Shown here: positions 33,063 through 42,470 of the stretch, piece by piece
How the letters are laid out: each line of letters opens with the position of its first letter
Numbering within the stretch: the stretch's first letter is position 1
Assembly (NCBI RefSeq): GCF_002252505.1
Contig: NZ_NNRL01000157.1
Span: 1-64,000, forward strand
Direction of reading: 5' to 3'
Origin: Brucella grignonensis
Lineage (GTDB): Bacteria > Pseudomonadota > Alphaproteobacteria > Rhizobiales > Rhizobiaceae
DNA length: 64,000 nucleotides
The notes under the pieces: generated by a model
The model's database searches: none
What the model was told of the DNA's origin: nothing
The model's input: only the letters and a program-made list of their open reading frames with translations
Made by a program: the position numbers and the translations under genes

Positions 33063-33808
33063 GCACTGCATCAGCACTCAGCGTTGATAAGGTCGACGTA
33101 TTCTTCGATCATTTCCATGCATTGAAGTCCATCAGCATTAACGTGGCACGCGGCGAGTCCTATGGGCTCGTTGGCGAATCCGGTTCCGGCAAATCCACAC
33201 TGCTGCGCGCAGTGGCAGGACTTGCGCCCATCGAGGACGGCGAAGTCCGTATCGATGGGAATATGCTCAAGACACCGCGTGACAAGGCGTTTTACCGCAC
33301 CGTGCAAATGGTGTTTCAAGACCCTTACGGCTCCCTTCACCCACGCCAGACAGTCGACCGTCTTCTGCTCGAACCACTCGCCATTCATGGCGTGGAAGAC
33401 AGTGAAAAGCGTATTGTCCGCGCACTGGATGAAGTGGGTCTGGGGTCAGGCTTCCGTTTCCGCTATCCGCATCAGCTGTCGGGTGGTCAGCGACAGCGTA
33501 TCGCTATCGCACGCGCATTGATTGTCGAACCAAGCATCCTGCTTCTTGATGAACCGACCTCGGCACTTGATGCTTCTGTTCAGGCGGAAGTGTTAAACCT
33601 GCTTGAACAGGTACGCCGTGATCGCAAGCTGACCTTCGTAATGGTGAGCCACGATCTGGGAGTAGTCACCCATATGTGCGACCGGCTTGCCGTCATGCGC
33701 AATGGCGAGGTTGTCGAACAACTCGAGGCATCAGACCTCGTAAACGGCAATATCAACGCCGATTATACAAAGAACCTGATGCGAGCCAGCGAAGGCTTCA
33801 AACGCTAA
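33059..33808 (+). CDS. Peptide ABC transporter ATP-binding protein (DppF-like, short)
   Basis: 249 aa. Walker A GESGSGKST (39-47), FQDPYGSLHPRQTV, signature LSGGQRQRIAIARAL, Walker B ILLLDEPTSALD, MVSHDLG. Also lacks the usual C-terminal oligo_HPY region. Start 33059 (ATGA overlap) is supported by AGGAGG 10 nt upstream; an ATG at 33050 is too close to it. Last gene of the operon, followed by a terminator. Confidence 0.92.
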   Translation: MSTASALSVDKVDVFFDHFHALKSISINVARGESYGLVGESGSGKSTLLRAVAGLAPIEDGEVRIDGNMLKTPRDKAFYRTVQMVFQDPYGSLHPRQTVDRLLLEPLAIHGVEDSEKRIVRALDEVGLGSGFRFRYPHQLSGGQRQRIAIARALIVEPSILLLDEPTSALDASVQAEVLNLLEQVRRDRKLTFVMVSHDLGVVTHMCDRLAVMRNGEVVEQLEASDLVNGNINADYTKNLMRASEGFKR

Positions 33809-33812
33809 AATG

Positions 33813-33834
33813 AAGGGGACCGAAAGGTCCCCTT
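33813..33834 (+). terminator. Intrinsic terminator of the peptide-ABC operon
   Basis: AAGGGGACC GAAA GGTCCCCTT followed by TTTATT. GNRA-type tetraloop. Immediately precedes repeat R7. Confidence 0.9.
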
Positions 33835-33840
33835 TTTATT

Positions 33841-33942
33841 GGAGCACGTTTCGATCTGATTGAATCAGATCGGCGCTCTAACTGCGTATTTTAACGCGCA
33901 TCTTACCCGAAAACCGTTTCACACTTTTCGGGATGCGCTCTA
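33841..33942 (-). repeat. Palindromic repeat (R7)
   Basis: Intact R5-type copy in minus orientation: TAGAGCGCATCCCGAAAAG ... AAAACGGTTTTCGGG and a second hairpin GATCTGATT/AATCAGATC. Its first bases form the TAG stop codon of the flavoreductase gene. Confidence 0.85.
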
Positions 33943-35049
33943 ATCATCCGAGCTGCGGCGCGCATTGTCGCCATCCTGACCGCGCCGCCAATAAGCGACA
34001 ATCAATTGCTTGTCCTTCGGGATGTTTCGTTCTTTGCGCATATAGGTGCGGATCGAACGGAATGCATTAAACTCGCAACCCGCCCAGACATAGATGCTCT
34101 CTTCGCCCTCGGGCAGCTCGACAGCACGAACCGCATCCTGCAGAAGAGTCGTTGTGCCTGCTTCAGCTCCCTTGCGATGCAGCCATTGCAGGTCCACGTC
34201 AGCACGCGACTGAATGGCCTGTTCTTCTGCCTCACTGTCGATTTCGACGCGGACGACCACCTTTGCACCTTCTGGAAGACGCTCCAGAATACGGCCAATC
34301 GCCGGAAGAGCGGTCTCATCCCCGGCCAGCAGATACCAATTCGCATCATCAGCAGCATCACCGCCGCCGGGGCCTGTCATGCCGACAATATCGCCAGGCT
34401 TGGCGCTGATTGCCCAACCAGAGCCCGGAGCATCGCAGTCATCGCCATGAACAACCATGTCAATATCCACCCAGCCTGCCTTGGCATCAATCTGGCGGAT
34501 TGTATAAACGCGTGCCGCAAGTTTGGCATCGCCATCCGGCCAGACAGGACGACCATCTTCGCCCGATACAGGCCATTGCGGCTTGGCGAGGCTCTTTGGT
34601 GGAAACAGCAAGCGAATATGCAGACCCGTATGAGCGAAGTGAGCAAGCTCGTTACCCTTCAGGCGTACGCGACGCATATGCGGCGTAACATTGCTGACGG
34701 CAACGACCTGCATTTCACGGAAATAAGGCAGCGGCAAACCAGCGGCCCCGTCACCTTCCCAGATGATCTTTGGCTTCGGACTTCCCTTGTCAAGAAACTC
34801 GAGCACATGTTCGGCGATAGAATATTTCATATAGGCGAGACCAGTTTCATCACCGCTCTTTACGTCAACGCTGACAGCCTCGTGGTCCCACTGCACATCT
34901 GCCTGACCAAAGCTCAGAACCAGCTTTGCGCTGCTCTCCTGCCGTTGTACGTCAGCGTGTTCAACAAAATGATCGAGTAACTGATTGACGATGCGATCAG
35001 GATTGTCGAGCGCGATACGGGCATTGGCATTCAGGCCCAGATCAGACAT
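33940..35049 (-). CDS. DUF2218-SIP siderophore-interacting flavoreductase
   Basis: 369 aa. N-terminal DUF2218 (about 10-100: NPDRIVNQLLDHFVEHADV ... MKYSIAEHVLEFLDKG) followed by a FAD-binding SIP domain (about 120-245: VVAVSNVTPHMRRVRLKG, ARVYTIRQID) and a SIP C-terminal NAD(P)H domain (WYLLAGDETALPAIGRILE, YVWAGCEFNAFRSIRTYMR). Such proteins reduce ferric siderophores in the cytoplasm. Start 35049 has GGAG 7 nt upstream; the in-frame extension to 35106 runs into repeat R8. It lies beside cobL in the same orientation, so a corrinoid- or cobalt-related reduction is also conceivable. Confidence 0.88.
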   Translation of the reverse strand: MSDLGLNANARIALDNPDRIVNQLLDHFVEHADVQRQESSAKLVLSFGQADVQWDHEAVSVDVKSGDETGLAYMKYSIAEHVLEFLDKGSPKPKIIWEGDGAAGLPLPYFREMQVVAVSNVTPHMRRVRLKGNELAHFAHTGLHIRLLFPPKSLAKPQWPVSGEDGRPVWPDGDAKLAARVYTIRQIDAKAGWVDIDMVVHGDDCDAPGSGWAISAKPGDIVGMTGPGGGDAADDANWYLLAGDETALPAIGRILERLPEGAKVVVRVEIDSEAEEQAIQSRADVDLQWLHRKGAEAGTTTLLQDAVRAVELPEGEESIYVWAGCEFNAFRSIRTYMRKERNIPKDKQLIVAYWRRGQDGDNARRSSDD

Positions 35050-35066
35050 GCCTGCTCTCCTATATT

Positions 35067-35170
35067 TAGAGCGCATCCCGAAAAGGGTGAAACGGCTTTC
35101 GGGCAAAGATGCGCGTTAAAACAAATATTTAGAGCGCCGATCTGATCCAATCAGATCGAAACGCGCTCCA
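35067..35170 (+). repeat. Palindromic repeat (R8)
   Basis: TAGAGCGCATCCCGAAAAGG ... CGGCTTTCGGGCAAAGATGCGCG, then AGAGCGCCGATCTGATCC/AATCAGATCG and CGCTCC. Fills the gap between the flavoreductase and cobL. Confidence 0.85.
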
Positions 35171-35226
35171 AATGGCGAGCAAGCCTTACCTGAATTTAAG
35201 ATGACAATTCAAGTCATCTTTTTCGA

Positions 35227-36438
35227 TCAACGCGGTTTGATACCGCAATAAATTGTGACGGGCAGTGCCTGACGCCATGCATCAAAGGAACCAAGCGCGC
35301 CTGCTTGTGCAACCTGCAGCCGCGTAAGCTCCCCCTCATGCTGTTGTCGCCAGCTGAAAAGCTGCATCTCGCTCTGCAATGTCACCGCATTGGCAATCAG
35401 CCGGCCGCCGGGTTTCAGCGCCGCCCAGCAGGCCTCAAGTACACCTTCATCCGTTACACCGCCACCGATAAAAACCGCATCCGGCGCTTCAAGACCATTT
35501 AACGCTCCCGGCGCTTCGCCTTTTATCAGCTGCAAACCGGGCACGCCCAGCGCCCGTGCATTGCGCTCAATCATGCCTTGCCGATTTTCATCGGCTTCGA
35601 TGGCAAGGGCGCGGCACGACGGATGTACACGCATCCATTCGATGCCGATAGAACCGCAACCGGCACCAACATCCCAAAGAAGCTGATGTGGAAGTGGCTG
35701 CAATCGCGACAGCGTCACAGCGCGAATATCACGTTTGGTGAGCTGACCGTCATTCTCAAAAGCGGCATCGGGCAATCCACTGGCAGGTGAAAAAATAACT
35801 GCATCCGGCGCGGCGATGCATTCAATTGCCAGCACATTGAGATCGGCGCAGTTCTCCTGCGACCATTCTTCCGCCGTACCGCTGATGCGCTTTTCCTTTG
35901 GCCCACCCAAATGTTCAAGTACTGTCAGGCGGCTTTGACCGAAGCCTTTGCCGTTCAGAAGTTCCGCAGCTTTTGCAGGCGTTGTGCCATCATTGCTGAG
36001 CACAAGAATTTTCTCTCCCGGCAGAACATGCGGTGCCAGCAACTCGAACGGACGCCCATGCACGCTTACCTTACGCACCTCTTGCAACGCCCATGCCATA
36101 CAGCTTGCCGCCAGCGACAATGAGGATGGAAACGGGATGATCTGCATATCCTGTGACGAGAAATGACGGCTCAGAGATGCGCCCATGCCAAAAAACATCG
36201 GATCGCCGCTTGCCAGAACCACGACCAGCCTGCCACGCTGTGCCTCGATCATCGGAAATGCATTGTCGAACGGAGACGGCCATAAAACACGTTCGGCTTT
36301 GGCCTCATCATCGAGAAAAGCCAGATGACGTATTCCGCCGAAAATGACGTCGGCATTGACAAGCGCGTCGTGGGCATTTTTACCAAGACCCGCCAATCCA
36401 TCTTCACCAATACCGATAACTGTCAGCCAGCAGCTCAT
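35227..36438 (-). CDS. cobL: Precorrin-6Y C5,15-methyltransferase (decarboxylating) CobL
   Basis: 403-aa fusion of two methyltransferases. N-terminal CbiE-like domain (1-~205: LTVIGIGEDGLAGLG, VVLASGDPMFFGMGASL) and C-terminal CbiT-like domain (~215-400: LLWDVGAGCGSIGIEWMR, AVFIGGGVTDEG). Methylates C5 and C15 and removes the C12 acetate carboxylate of precorrin-6B. Start 36438 has GGAGC 8 nt upstream and fits homology; the in-frame extension to 36654 overlaps cobG's upstream region. Divergent from cobG. Confidence 0.95.
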   Translation of the reverse strand: MSCWLTVIGIGEDGLAGLGKNAHDALVNADVIFGGIRHLAFLDDEAKAERVLWPSPFDNAFPMIEAQRGRLVVVLASGDPMFFGMGASLSRHFSSQDMQIIPFPSSLSLAASCMAWALQEVRKVSVHGRPFELLAPHVLPGEKILVLSNDGTTPAKAAELLNGKGFGQSRLTVLEHLGGPKEKRISGTAEEWSQENCADLNVLAIECIAAPDAVIFSPASGLPDAAFENDGQLTKRDIRAVTLSRLQPLPHQLLWDVGAGCGSIGIEWMRVHPSCRALAIEADENRQGMIERNARALGVPGLQLIKGEAPGALNGLEAPDAVFIGGGVTDEGVLEACWAALKPGGRLIANAVTLQSEMQLFSWRQQHEGELTRLQVAQAGALGSFDAWRQALPVTIYCGIKPR

Positions 36439-36511
36439 AAGCGTTGCTCCTTTTTTCCGTTCGTATGGCCGCGCTGTAGCAAGTGCAAGCACGAAGGCGT
36501 ATAAGACCAAT

Positions 36512-37819
36512 ATGTTGAGCCAGCAAAACAGCCAAACCAACGCGACCAGACCCGACCGGCGCAATGCCTGTCCCGGTTTGTCGCGCATGGTCATGGCAAA
36601 AGATGGAGCAATTGCCCGCATCAAGCTTCCCTTGGGAAGGATCAGTGCTTCCAAAGCACATGTTTTGGCCGAAATTGCTCAAGAGTTTGGAAACGGCACG
36701 GTCGAACTTTCGATTCGCTCCAACATACAGATGCGTGGCATCGCGCCCGCCAATTGGGATAAGGTAATTACCGCTCTCTATGATGCCGGTTTTGGCGCGG
36801 ACAATCCGTCTGCCGATGACATTCGCAATGTAATGGTGAGTCCCACCGCTTCCATCGATCAGGCACAGCTTGCCGACACCTCCGGCCTTGCAACTTCCTT
36901 GCTGACAACACTTGAAGGCACGGAAAAATATCACGCACTATCACCAAAATTTTCTTTCCAGATTGATGGCGGCGAAGATTGCGCGATGATTGCGCATTCG
37001 GGCGATATCTGGCTCTCGGCAATGGACGATGACACACATTACGTGTTCGGCCTGGCATCGTCACCGGATACCCAGCCTGTCGGTATGATCCAGCAAACGC
37101 AAGTGCTCTCATTGATTGAGGCCCTGCTTGATTTGTTTCAAAGCCGCGCGGGAACAGGTGTGGCGAGGATGAAACACCTTTTTGAAACCTTGCCACAGGA
37201 CCAATTCCTGCGAGAGCTGCCTTTTGAACTCTCTCCCGCACCGATTTGGGAACGAAAGCCGACAAAGCCCTTCTCATGGCTCGGGACGCATTCGCAGAAT
37301 GATGGGCGCTTCTATGTAGGTGCTATGCCGCTTCTCGGACGATTACAAACCGAACAATTGTTTGGATTGGCCCGGATTGCGGAGAATGTGAACGGTGGAG
37401 AACTTCGCCTCACACAATGGCAAGGCATTATTCTGCCAAACATCAGGCAAACAGACTGTGACCTGACCTCAGCCGCATTGAACGAATTGGGGTTGGCTAC
37501 CTCCCCACAAGCGCCCCAAGCGCGCCTTAGGGCCTGTTCCGGTTCAACCGGCTGCGCTTCGGCCCTTGCGGACACTTTGACCGACGCTCAACATCTCGCA
37601 GACTTGCTGGTTGCCAGCGACAAGCAGGTCCATGTGACAGGTTGCCCCAAATCCTGCGCAGCGCTTTCTCCTCTGCCACACACGCTTTTGGCGCGTTCGC
37701 ATGATCATTATGATCTGTTTTTGCAAGACAGTGCTGGACCATCGCGTTTCGGACAGCTATTGGCCTCAAACGTCACCATTGACGAGGCTGCGTTTATTTT
37801 GAACGCCCGAAATCTATAA
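36512..37819 (+). CDS. cobG: Precorrin-3B synthase CobG
   Basis: 435 aa. O2-dependent monooxygenase that prepares the ring for contraction, so this is an aerobic B12 route. Nitrite/sulfite-reductase ferredoxin-like halves (IRSNIQMRGIAPANW and LRLTQWQGIILPNI) and the 4Fe-4S/siroheme-type cysteines ACSGSTGC and TGCPKSC. Start 36512 is preferred because the homologous RPDRRNACPGL follows it. First gene of a cobG-H-I-J unit. Confidence 0.94.
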   Translation: MLSQQNSQTNATRPDRRNACPGLSRMVMAKDGAIARIKLPLGRISASKAHVLAEIAQEFGNGTVELSIRSNIQMRGIAPANWDKVITALYDAGFGADNPSADDIRNVMVSPTASIDQAQLADTSGLATSLLTTLEGTEKYHALSPKFSFQIDGGEDCAMIAHSGDIWLSAMDDDTHYVFGLASSPDTQPVGMIQQTQVLSLIEALLDLFQSRAGTGVARMKHLFETLPQDQFLRELPFELSPAPIWERKPTKPFSWLGTHSQNDGRFYVGAMPLLGRLQTEQLFGLARIAENVNGGELRLTQWQGIILPNIRQTDCDLTSAALNELGLATSPQAPQARLRACSGSTGCASALADTLTDAQHLADLLVASDKQVHVTGCPKSCAALSPLPHTLLARSHDHYDLFLQDSAGPSRFGQLLASNVTIDEAAFILNARNL

Positions 37820-37820
37820 G

Positions 37821-37884
37821 ATATATCCGGAACAGTGCGAAACGGTTCTCGGGCAAGATGCGCGTTAAACAAATAGGTAGAGCG
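37821..37884 (+). repeat. Partial palindromic repeat (R9)
   Basis: Half copy: ATCCGGAACAGTGCGAAACGG, TTCTCGGGCAAGATGCGCG, ending AGGTAGAGCG. It begins at the cobG stop and ends 6 bp before the cobH start, so it makes up nearly the whole cobG-cobH spacer. Confidence 0.75.
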
Positions 37885-37890
37885 GACGCC

Positions 37891-38517
37891 ATGACAGACT
37901 ATATCCGCGATGGACAGGCCATTTATGACCGCTCCTTCGCCATCATCCGTTCTGAGGCCGATCTGAGCCGCATTCCCGCCGATCTCGAAAAACTAGCCGT
38001 ACGCGTTGCCCATGCATCCGGTATGGTTGATATCGTTGAAGACCTCGTCTTTTCGAATGGCGCAGGACAAGCCGGGCGTGATGCGCTTCTCAAAGGCGCC
38101 CCGATCCTCTGCGATGCACGCATGGTCGCAGAAGGCATCACCCGCTCGCGCCTGCCAGCCAATAATGAAATCATCTGCACACTGAACGATCCATCCGTGC
38201 CGGAACTGGCAGCGAGGATCGGCAACACGCGCTCTGCAGCCGCACTTGATCTCTGGCTTCCACATCTTGACGGCAGCATAGTTGCCATCGGCAATGCACC
38301 GACCGCCCTCTTCCGCCTGTTTGAAATGCTCGACAATGGTGCGCCGAAACCTGCGCTTATCATCGGTATGCCGGTCGGCTTTGTGGGCGCTGCCGAATCC
38401 AAGGACGAACTGGCTGAAAACAGCCGTGGTGTCCCTTTCGTCATCGTTCGCGGACGTCGCGGTGGCAGCGCCATGACCGCAGCTGCCGTCAATGCACTTG
38501 CTTCGGAGCGCGAATAA
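37891..38517 (+). CDS. cobH: Precorrin-8X methylmutase CobH
   Basis: 208 aa. Moves the C11 methyl to C12 to give hydrogenobyrinate. Motifs: [24 protein letters not shown] with the catalytic-region His43, [20 protein letters not shown], and [17 protein letters not shown]. The start at 37891 avoids the repeat; TAATG overlap with cobI. Confidence 0.95.
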   Translation: MTDYIRDGQAIYDRSFAIIRSEADLSRIPADLEKLAVRVAHASGMVDIVEDLVFSNGAGQAGRDALLKGAPILCDARMVAEGITRSRLPANNEIICTLNDPSVPELAARIGNTRSAAALDLWLPHLDGSIVAIGNAPTALFRLFEMLDNGAPKPALIIGMPVGFVGAAESKDELAENSRGVPFVIVRGRRGGSAMTAAAVNALASERE

Positions 38518-39251
38518 TGGCGCCAAAAGGTAAGCTTTATGGTCTGGGCGTCGGTCCCGGCGATCCTGAACTCATCACGCTCAAGGCACTCAGACTGCTT
38601 AAGTCTGTGCCCGTAGTCGCCTATCACGCAGCCAAGGGCAAAAAGGGCAACGCACTGACGATTGTCGAAACCTATCTGTCTTCAGAACAGACTTTGGTTC
38701 CACTCATCTATCCGGTGACGACAGAGAAACTGCCCGCTCATATGGATTACGAGCTGATCGTCAGCGATTTCTACAGCGAGATCACGAGCACAATCGCAAG
38801 CCATCTCGATGCAGGTCGTGACGTGGCGGTGATTGCCGAGGGTGATCCGTTCTTCTACGGCTCGTTCATGTATATTCACGACCGACTGGCCGAAAAATAC
38901 GAAACGGAAGTCGTGCCCGGCGTTTGCTCGGTCTTGGGGGCCGCCGCCGTACTTGGTGCACCGCTCGTCTATCGCAATCAGACGCTTTCGATCCTCTCCG
39001 GGGTCATGAGCGCGGAAGAACTCAAAAACCGTATTGCTGGCACCGAAGCTGCAGCCATCATGAAACTCGGCAAAAATCTCGACAAGGTTCGCGACGTCCT
39101 GACCGAGCTTGGGCTGATGGATCGTGCGCTCTACATTGAGCGCGCAACTATGCAGAACCAACGCATTGCGCCCTTGGCGGAAGTCAGCGGCAGCGATTGC
39201 CCTTATTTCTCGATCATTCTCGTTCCGGGCAGCAAGTGGAACGGCGCATGA
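38517..39251 (+). CDS. cobI: Precorrin-2 C20-methyltransferase CobI
   Basis: 244 aa SAM-dependent uroporphyrinogen-type methyltransferase. [18 protein letters not shown] near the N-terminus and [14 protein letters not shown] as the second SAM-binding motif; [14 protein letters not shown] in the C-terminal half. Start overlaps the cobH stop (TAATG) and the end overlaps cobJ (ATGA), indicating translational coupling. Confidence 0.95.
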   Translation: MAPKGKLYGLGVGPGDPELITLKALRLLKSVPVVAYHAAKGKKGNALTIVETYLSSEQTLVPLIYPVTTEKLPAHMDYELIVSDFYSEITSTIASHLDAGRDVAVIAEGDPFFYGSFMYIHDRLAEKYETEVVPGVCSVLGAAAVLGAPLVYRNQTLSILSGVMSAEELKNRIAGTEAAAIMKLGKNLDKVRDVLTELGLMDRALYIERATMQNQRIAPLAEVSGSDCPYFSIILVPGSKWNGA

Positions 39252-40933
39252 AAGCGGCCATTCTCGTTCTTGGCGAAGCTGCAATTTCTACCGCGCGCAA
39301 AATACAGTCTGCGCTTGGAAATGCGGAAGTTCTCGGGCTGGAAAGTCGCGTTACCAGCGCAGACGAGCGTTTCACGCATTTCGGCGACACGATACGCACG
39401 CTCTATGAGGAAGGCCGCCCGATCATCGCATTGTGCGCCGCTGGCATCGTTATCCGCGCGCTTGCATCCCTCCTGCAAAACAAACGGATAGAGCCCCCGG
39501 TACTGGCCGTTGCAGAAGACGGTAGTGCTGTCGTGCCGTTGCTTGGTGGCCTTTCTGGCGTCAATGATGTGGCGCGAACAATCGCTCACGCGCTTGAAGT
39601 GGCTCCTGCGATCACCACGACGGGCGAGCTCCGCTTTGGTATCAATCTGTTACACCCGCCCGCAGAATTGACCCTCGCCAATCCTGAATCCGTCAAGACC
39701 TTCATGTCCGATCTGCTGGCCGGAAAAACTCTATGCCTCAATGGGCAGTCTCGCTGGCTCGCAGCATCAAAACTACCGTTCTCTGATAATGGGCAGCTGA
39801 CAATCAGCGTCACGCCTGAAACGCGCGCGCCGCAGACTAATGAGCTGCTCTATCATGCCCGAACAATTGCTGTTGCAATCGAAAAGCCAACTGAAGACCT
39901 GACAAGCCTGATCGGGCAAGCTCTCGACGGTGCTGGCCTGTCCAGAGATTCCCTTGCCTTGCTGCTCGCTCATGAGAAAGATTGCGCGTCACCTTACATC
40001 CATCTGGCAGCACGAGCACTCAAAACGCCATTGCGCTTTGTTGCAGGCAATGCCGATCTTGTAACGGCCTCTGTCGAAAACCCTGTTCAGTGCATCAGGG
40101 ACAAAAACCTGACGCTGGCTGTCGCACCTTCGCCAGCCGATGTTCTCTTCATCGGGCGCAAGCGTGGCAAACTAACTGTGGTTGGCCTTGGCCCCGGCGC
40201 ACGAGACCTGATGACACCCGCTGTCCAGCGTGATCTGGAACAGGCCGAAGACGTACTTGGCTATGAAACCTACGTGCGCATGGCTGGCCCGTTCCGTGAT
40301 GACCAGATCATCCATATGACCGACAATCGCGAAGAAATGCAGCGCGCACGCCATGCATTTGAACTCGCTGCTTCGGGTCGTGATGTGGTGATGGTGTCGT
40401 CCGGTGATCCGGGCGTATTTGCCATGGCGACAGCGGTTATCGAAGCACTGCATGAATCATCCGATCCGGCATGGCATGGTGTTGAGCTGGTTATCCAGCC
40501 CGGCATTTCGGCGGCTATGGCTGCGGCTTCCCGCATCGGCGCCCCCCTTGGGCACGATTTCTGCATCATCTCGCTTTCCGACAATCTCAAACCGTGGGAA
40601 GTCATTGAAAAGCGCTTGGCACTCGCTGCAGAAGCCGATCTGGCCATGGCTTTCTACAATCCCATTTCCAAAGCTCGCCCGCATCAGCTCGGTCGTGCAC
40701 TGGAAATTCTCCGGCAATATCGTGATGCTGAAACGCCCATCGTGCTCGGTCGTGATATTGGCAGGCCTGCGGAAACAACCCGCGTTCTTTCACTGTCGCA
40801 ACTCACACCCGATGATGTAGACATGCGAACTGTGGTAATTGTCGGCTCGTCCCATACTGTTCGTTTTCCGCGAGCGGAAGGCGGAGAATGGGTCTATACG
40901 CCGCGATGGTATGGCGAGAAGCCGGACAAATGA
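39248..40933 (+). CDS. cobJ: CbiG-CobJ fusion: precorrin-3B C17-methyltransferase
   Basis: 561 aa. Residues 1-135 are the CbiG N-terminal domain ([11 protein letters not shown] 100-110), ~140-200 its middle part, ~205-300 a diverged CbiG C-terminal/CobE-like domain, and 308-561 the CobJ methyltransferase ([46 protein letters not shown]). CobJ methylates C17 and contracts the ring. CbiG is an anaerobic-pathway lactone-opening enzyme, so fused CbiG domains beside CobG are noteworthy. A second CbiG C-domain is encoded separately as cobE (53305-53697). ATGA overlap with cobI; strong terminator downstream. Confidence 0.95.
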   Translation: MKAAILVLGEAAISTARKIQSALGNAEVLGLESRVTSADERFTHFGDTIRTLYEEGRPIIALCAAGIVIRALASLLQNKRIEPPVLAVAEDGSAVVPLLGGLSGVNDVARTIAHALEVAPAITTTGELRFGINLLHPPAELTLANPESVKTFMSDLLAGKTLCLNGQSRWLAASKLPFSDNGQLTISVTPETRAPQTNELLYHARTIAVAIEKPTEDLTSLIGQALDGAGLSRDSLALLLAHEKDCASPYIHLAARALKTPLRFVAGNADLVTASVENPVQCIRDKNLTLAVAPSPADVLFIGRKRGKLTVVGLGPGARDLMTPAVQRDLEQAEDVLGYETYVRMAGPFRDDQIIHMTDNREEMQRARHAFELAASGRDVVMVSSGDPGVFAMATAVIEALHESSDPAWHGVELVIQPGISAAMAAASRIGAPLGHDFCIISLSDNLKPWEVIEKRLALAAEADLAMAFYNPISKARPHQLGRALEILRQYRDAETPIVLGRDIGRPAETTRVLSLSQLTPDDVDMRTVVIVGSSHTVRFPRAEGGEWVYTPRWYGEKPDK

Positions 40934-40942
40934 ACAGAAACG

Positions 40943-40970
40943 AAAAAGGCAGGGAAATCCCTGCCTTTTT
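40943..40970 (+). terminator. Intrinsic terminator of cobGHIJ
   Basis: AAAAAGGCAGGGA AA TCCCTGCCTTTTT. Perfect stem with T-tract, 10 bp after the cobJ stop. Confidence 0.92.
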
Positions 40971-40994
40971 AATATGTTATGACGTTTTATTGAA

Positions 40995-41447
40995 TCACTT
41001 CTTCTTCGACTTCTTTGGCGCAGGAGCAGCCGATGCAGCCTGAGCAGCAGCAGCTTCAGCAGCCACCTGGTCGGCGCTCTTTGGTGAAGTATCGATAACC
41101 GAGCGAACCGAACCGTTCGCAGAAACCTGACAAACTGCTGTGCGCAGATCGACCTTCAGGTCAACATCCGTACCGCCGCCAGCGCCCGGACGGGAGTTGA
41201 CCGCGCTGATCACGCGTTCAGGCAAGAAATACTTGTTGGCAGCAGCGGTAATACAAGGCTGGGCCAGCGAAGAATCAACAGTTGATGTTGGAACAAAACG
41301 TGGCAGCGATATGGTCGACGCAGTGACCGGCGCCTCAGACTTGCCGGGAACCGTCGCATTCTGCGTGGTTGTCGTACAAGCGGCAGCCAATGGAGCCAGC
41401 ATGGCAATGACAAAAAAACGGGCTCCGATGCGGGTGCGTCCGTACAT
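40995..41447 (-). CDS. Hypothetical lipoprotein
   Basis: 150 aa. Signal peptide with lipobox-like LAAAC (Cys near residue 24) followed by a Thr-rich segment; central part with CITAAANKYFLP and VDLRTAVCQVSANG (two cysteines); C-terminal Ala/Pro/Lys tail ending KKSKKK. Start 41447 (ATG) has AGAGG upstream; a TTG at 41453 is in frame. No known function; unrelated by sequence to B12 enzymes. Confidence 0.75.
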   Translation of the reverse strand: MYGRTRIGARFFVIAMLAPLAAACTTTTQNATVPGKSEAPVTASTISLPRFVPTSTVDSSLAQPCITAAANKYFLPERVISAVNSRPGAGGGTDVDLKVDLRTAVCQVSANGSVRSVIDTSPKSADQVAAEAAAAQAASAAPAPKKSKKK

Positions 41448-41577
41448 GATCAACCTCTTACGATCTGCTGATTAGGTAAAATTTTAACTGAGATAACTAT
41501 TCGCTTTTGACGGATTGTCGAGTGGCAGGAAGGTCACATTGCCAGTTTTTCGATTCACATCCACAAAAGCATCATCA

Positions 41578-42450
41578 TTATTTCGCGAATATCCAGTTCA
41601 ACATCTCACGCCAATCGCTCATTCGTATCGGCGTTCCATGATTGCCACTTTCGAAACGACGGAACTGAACAGGATATCCGGGAACATTCTTGCGTATGTC
41701 GCGATAAAAGGCCTCCTGCTTGTCAATTGCGAAAACCGGATCACGGCTGCCATGCCCGAAAAATACAGGCACGCGCTTCTTGAATGCAGGTGATTTGAAA
41801 AAATCACTATCCCATAATGATCCCAACAAGATCAAACCCGCAAGCTGATTGGCCACCTTCTCATTCGAAGCAATACGCCAGCAGAGAGCACCACCCTGCG
41901 ACCCACAAGCAAGGACGAGCGGGGCGGATGGCGACGTTGCTTTCGCAGCTTCAATAAGTCCCGCAATCTGCGCTTCGCCTGTAGCCGCAAAATCCTTGAA
42001 GTCCGGGGTCAGATAAAGCCCGCCATTGAGCGCAGCTAAATTCTTCACGCGATTGAAATTGCCGCCGAAAGTAAAATCATTCATGCCTTGCAGGCGGTTA
42101 CCACCGCGCCCATGCAGATAGATGACGATAAAAGCCGCCCCTTGCTGCTTTCCAGCAGCCATGGCCTTTACCGGACCCGCCGCCGTCTGAAAGACGACAT
42201 CTTTCTGGTAAGCACGCGCTTTCAGCGAAACATAGGCGTCTTTAACGCGCTTTTCGGGCACAGCATCGCGGCCATTGATGTCACGCATTTCATTGTAATC
42301 AATGATTTTATAATCACCATTATCAGCGCTGCTCAAAATACCCGGATAGGCAAAAAGACTGTCTTTGAAAGGTGGAAGGGGTCCTTGTGCGAGGGCTGAA
42401 CTGCCGAATGCCAGCAAAAGCCCTGCAATTAATCCAATCCGTTTGCGCAT
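41578..42450 (-). CDS. Secreted alpha/beta-fold hydrolase
   Basis: 290 aa with signal peptide (1-22, ending ALAQ). VIYLHGRGGN as oxyanion region, nucleophile in ACGSQGGALCW, then FFGHGSRDPVF (acid) and GNHGTP (His). Periplasmic dienelactone-hydrolase-like protein; the substrate is unknown. Start 42450 has GGGAGGGG just upstream. Twenty bp downstream of cobR and in the same direction, so probably co-transcribed. Confidence 0.85.
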   Translation of the reverse strand: MRKRIGLIAGLLLAFGSSALAQGPLPPFKDSLFAYPGILSSADNGDYKIIDYNEMRDINGRDAVPEKRVKDAYVSLKARAYQKDVVFQTAAGPVKAMAAGKQQGAAFIVIYLHGRGGNRLQGMNDFTFGGNFNRVKNLAALNGGLYLTPDFKDFAATGEAQIAGLIEAAKATSPSAPLVLACGSQGGALCWRIASNEKVANQLAGLILLGSLWDSDFFKSPAFKKRVPVFFGHGSRDPVFAIDKQEAFYRDIRKNVPGYPVQFRRFESGNHGTPIRMSDWREMLNWIFAK

Positions 42451-42470
42451 TACCCCTCCCAAAAGCACAT

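Noticed and set aside
36404-36934. 176-aa minus-strand ORF over the cobG start
   Set aside because: Shadow of cobG; overlaps both cobL and cobG starts.
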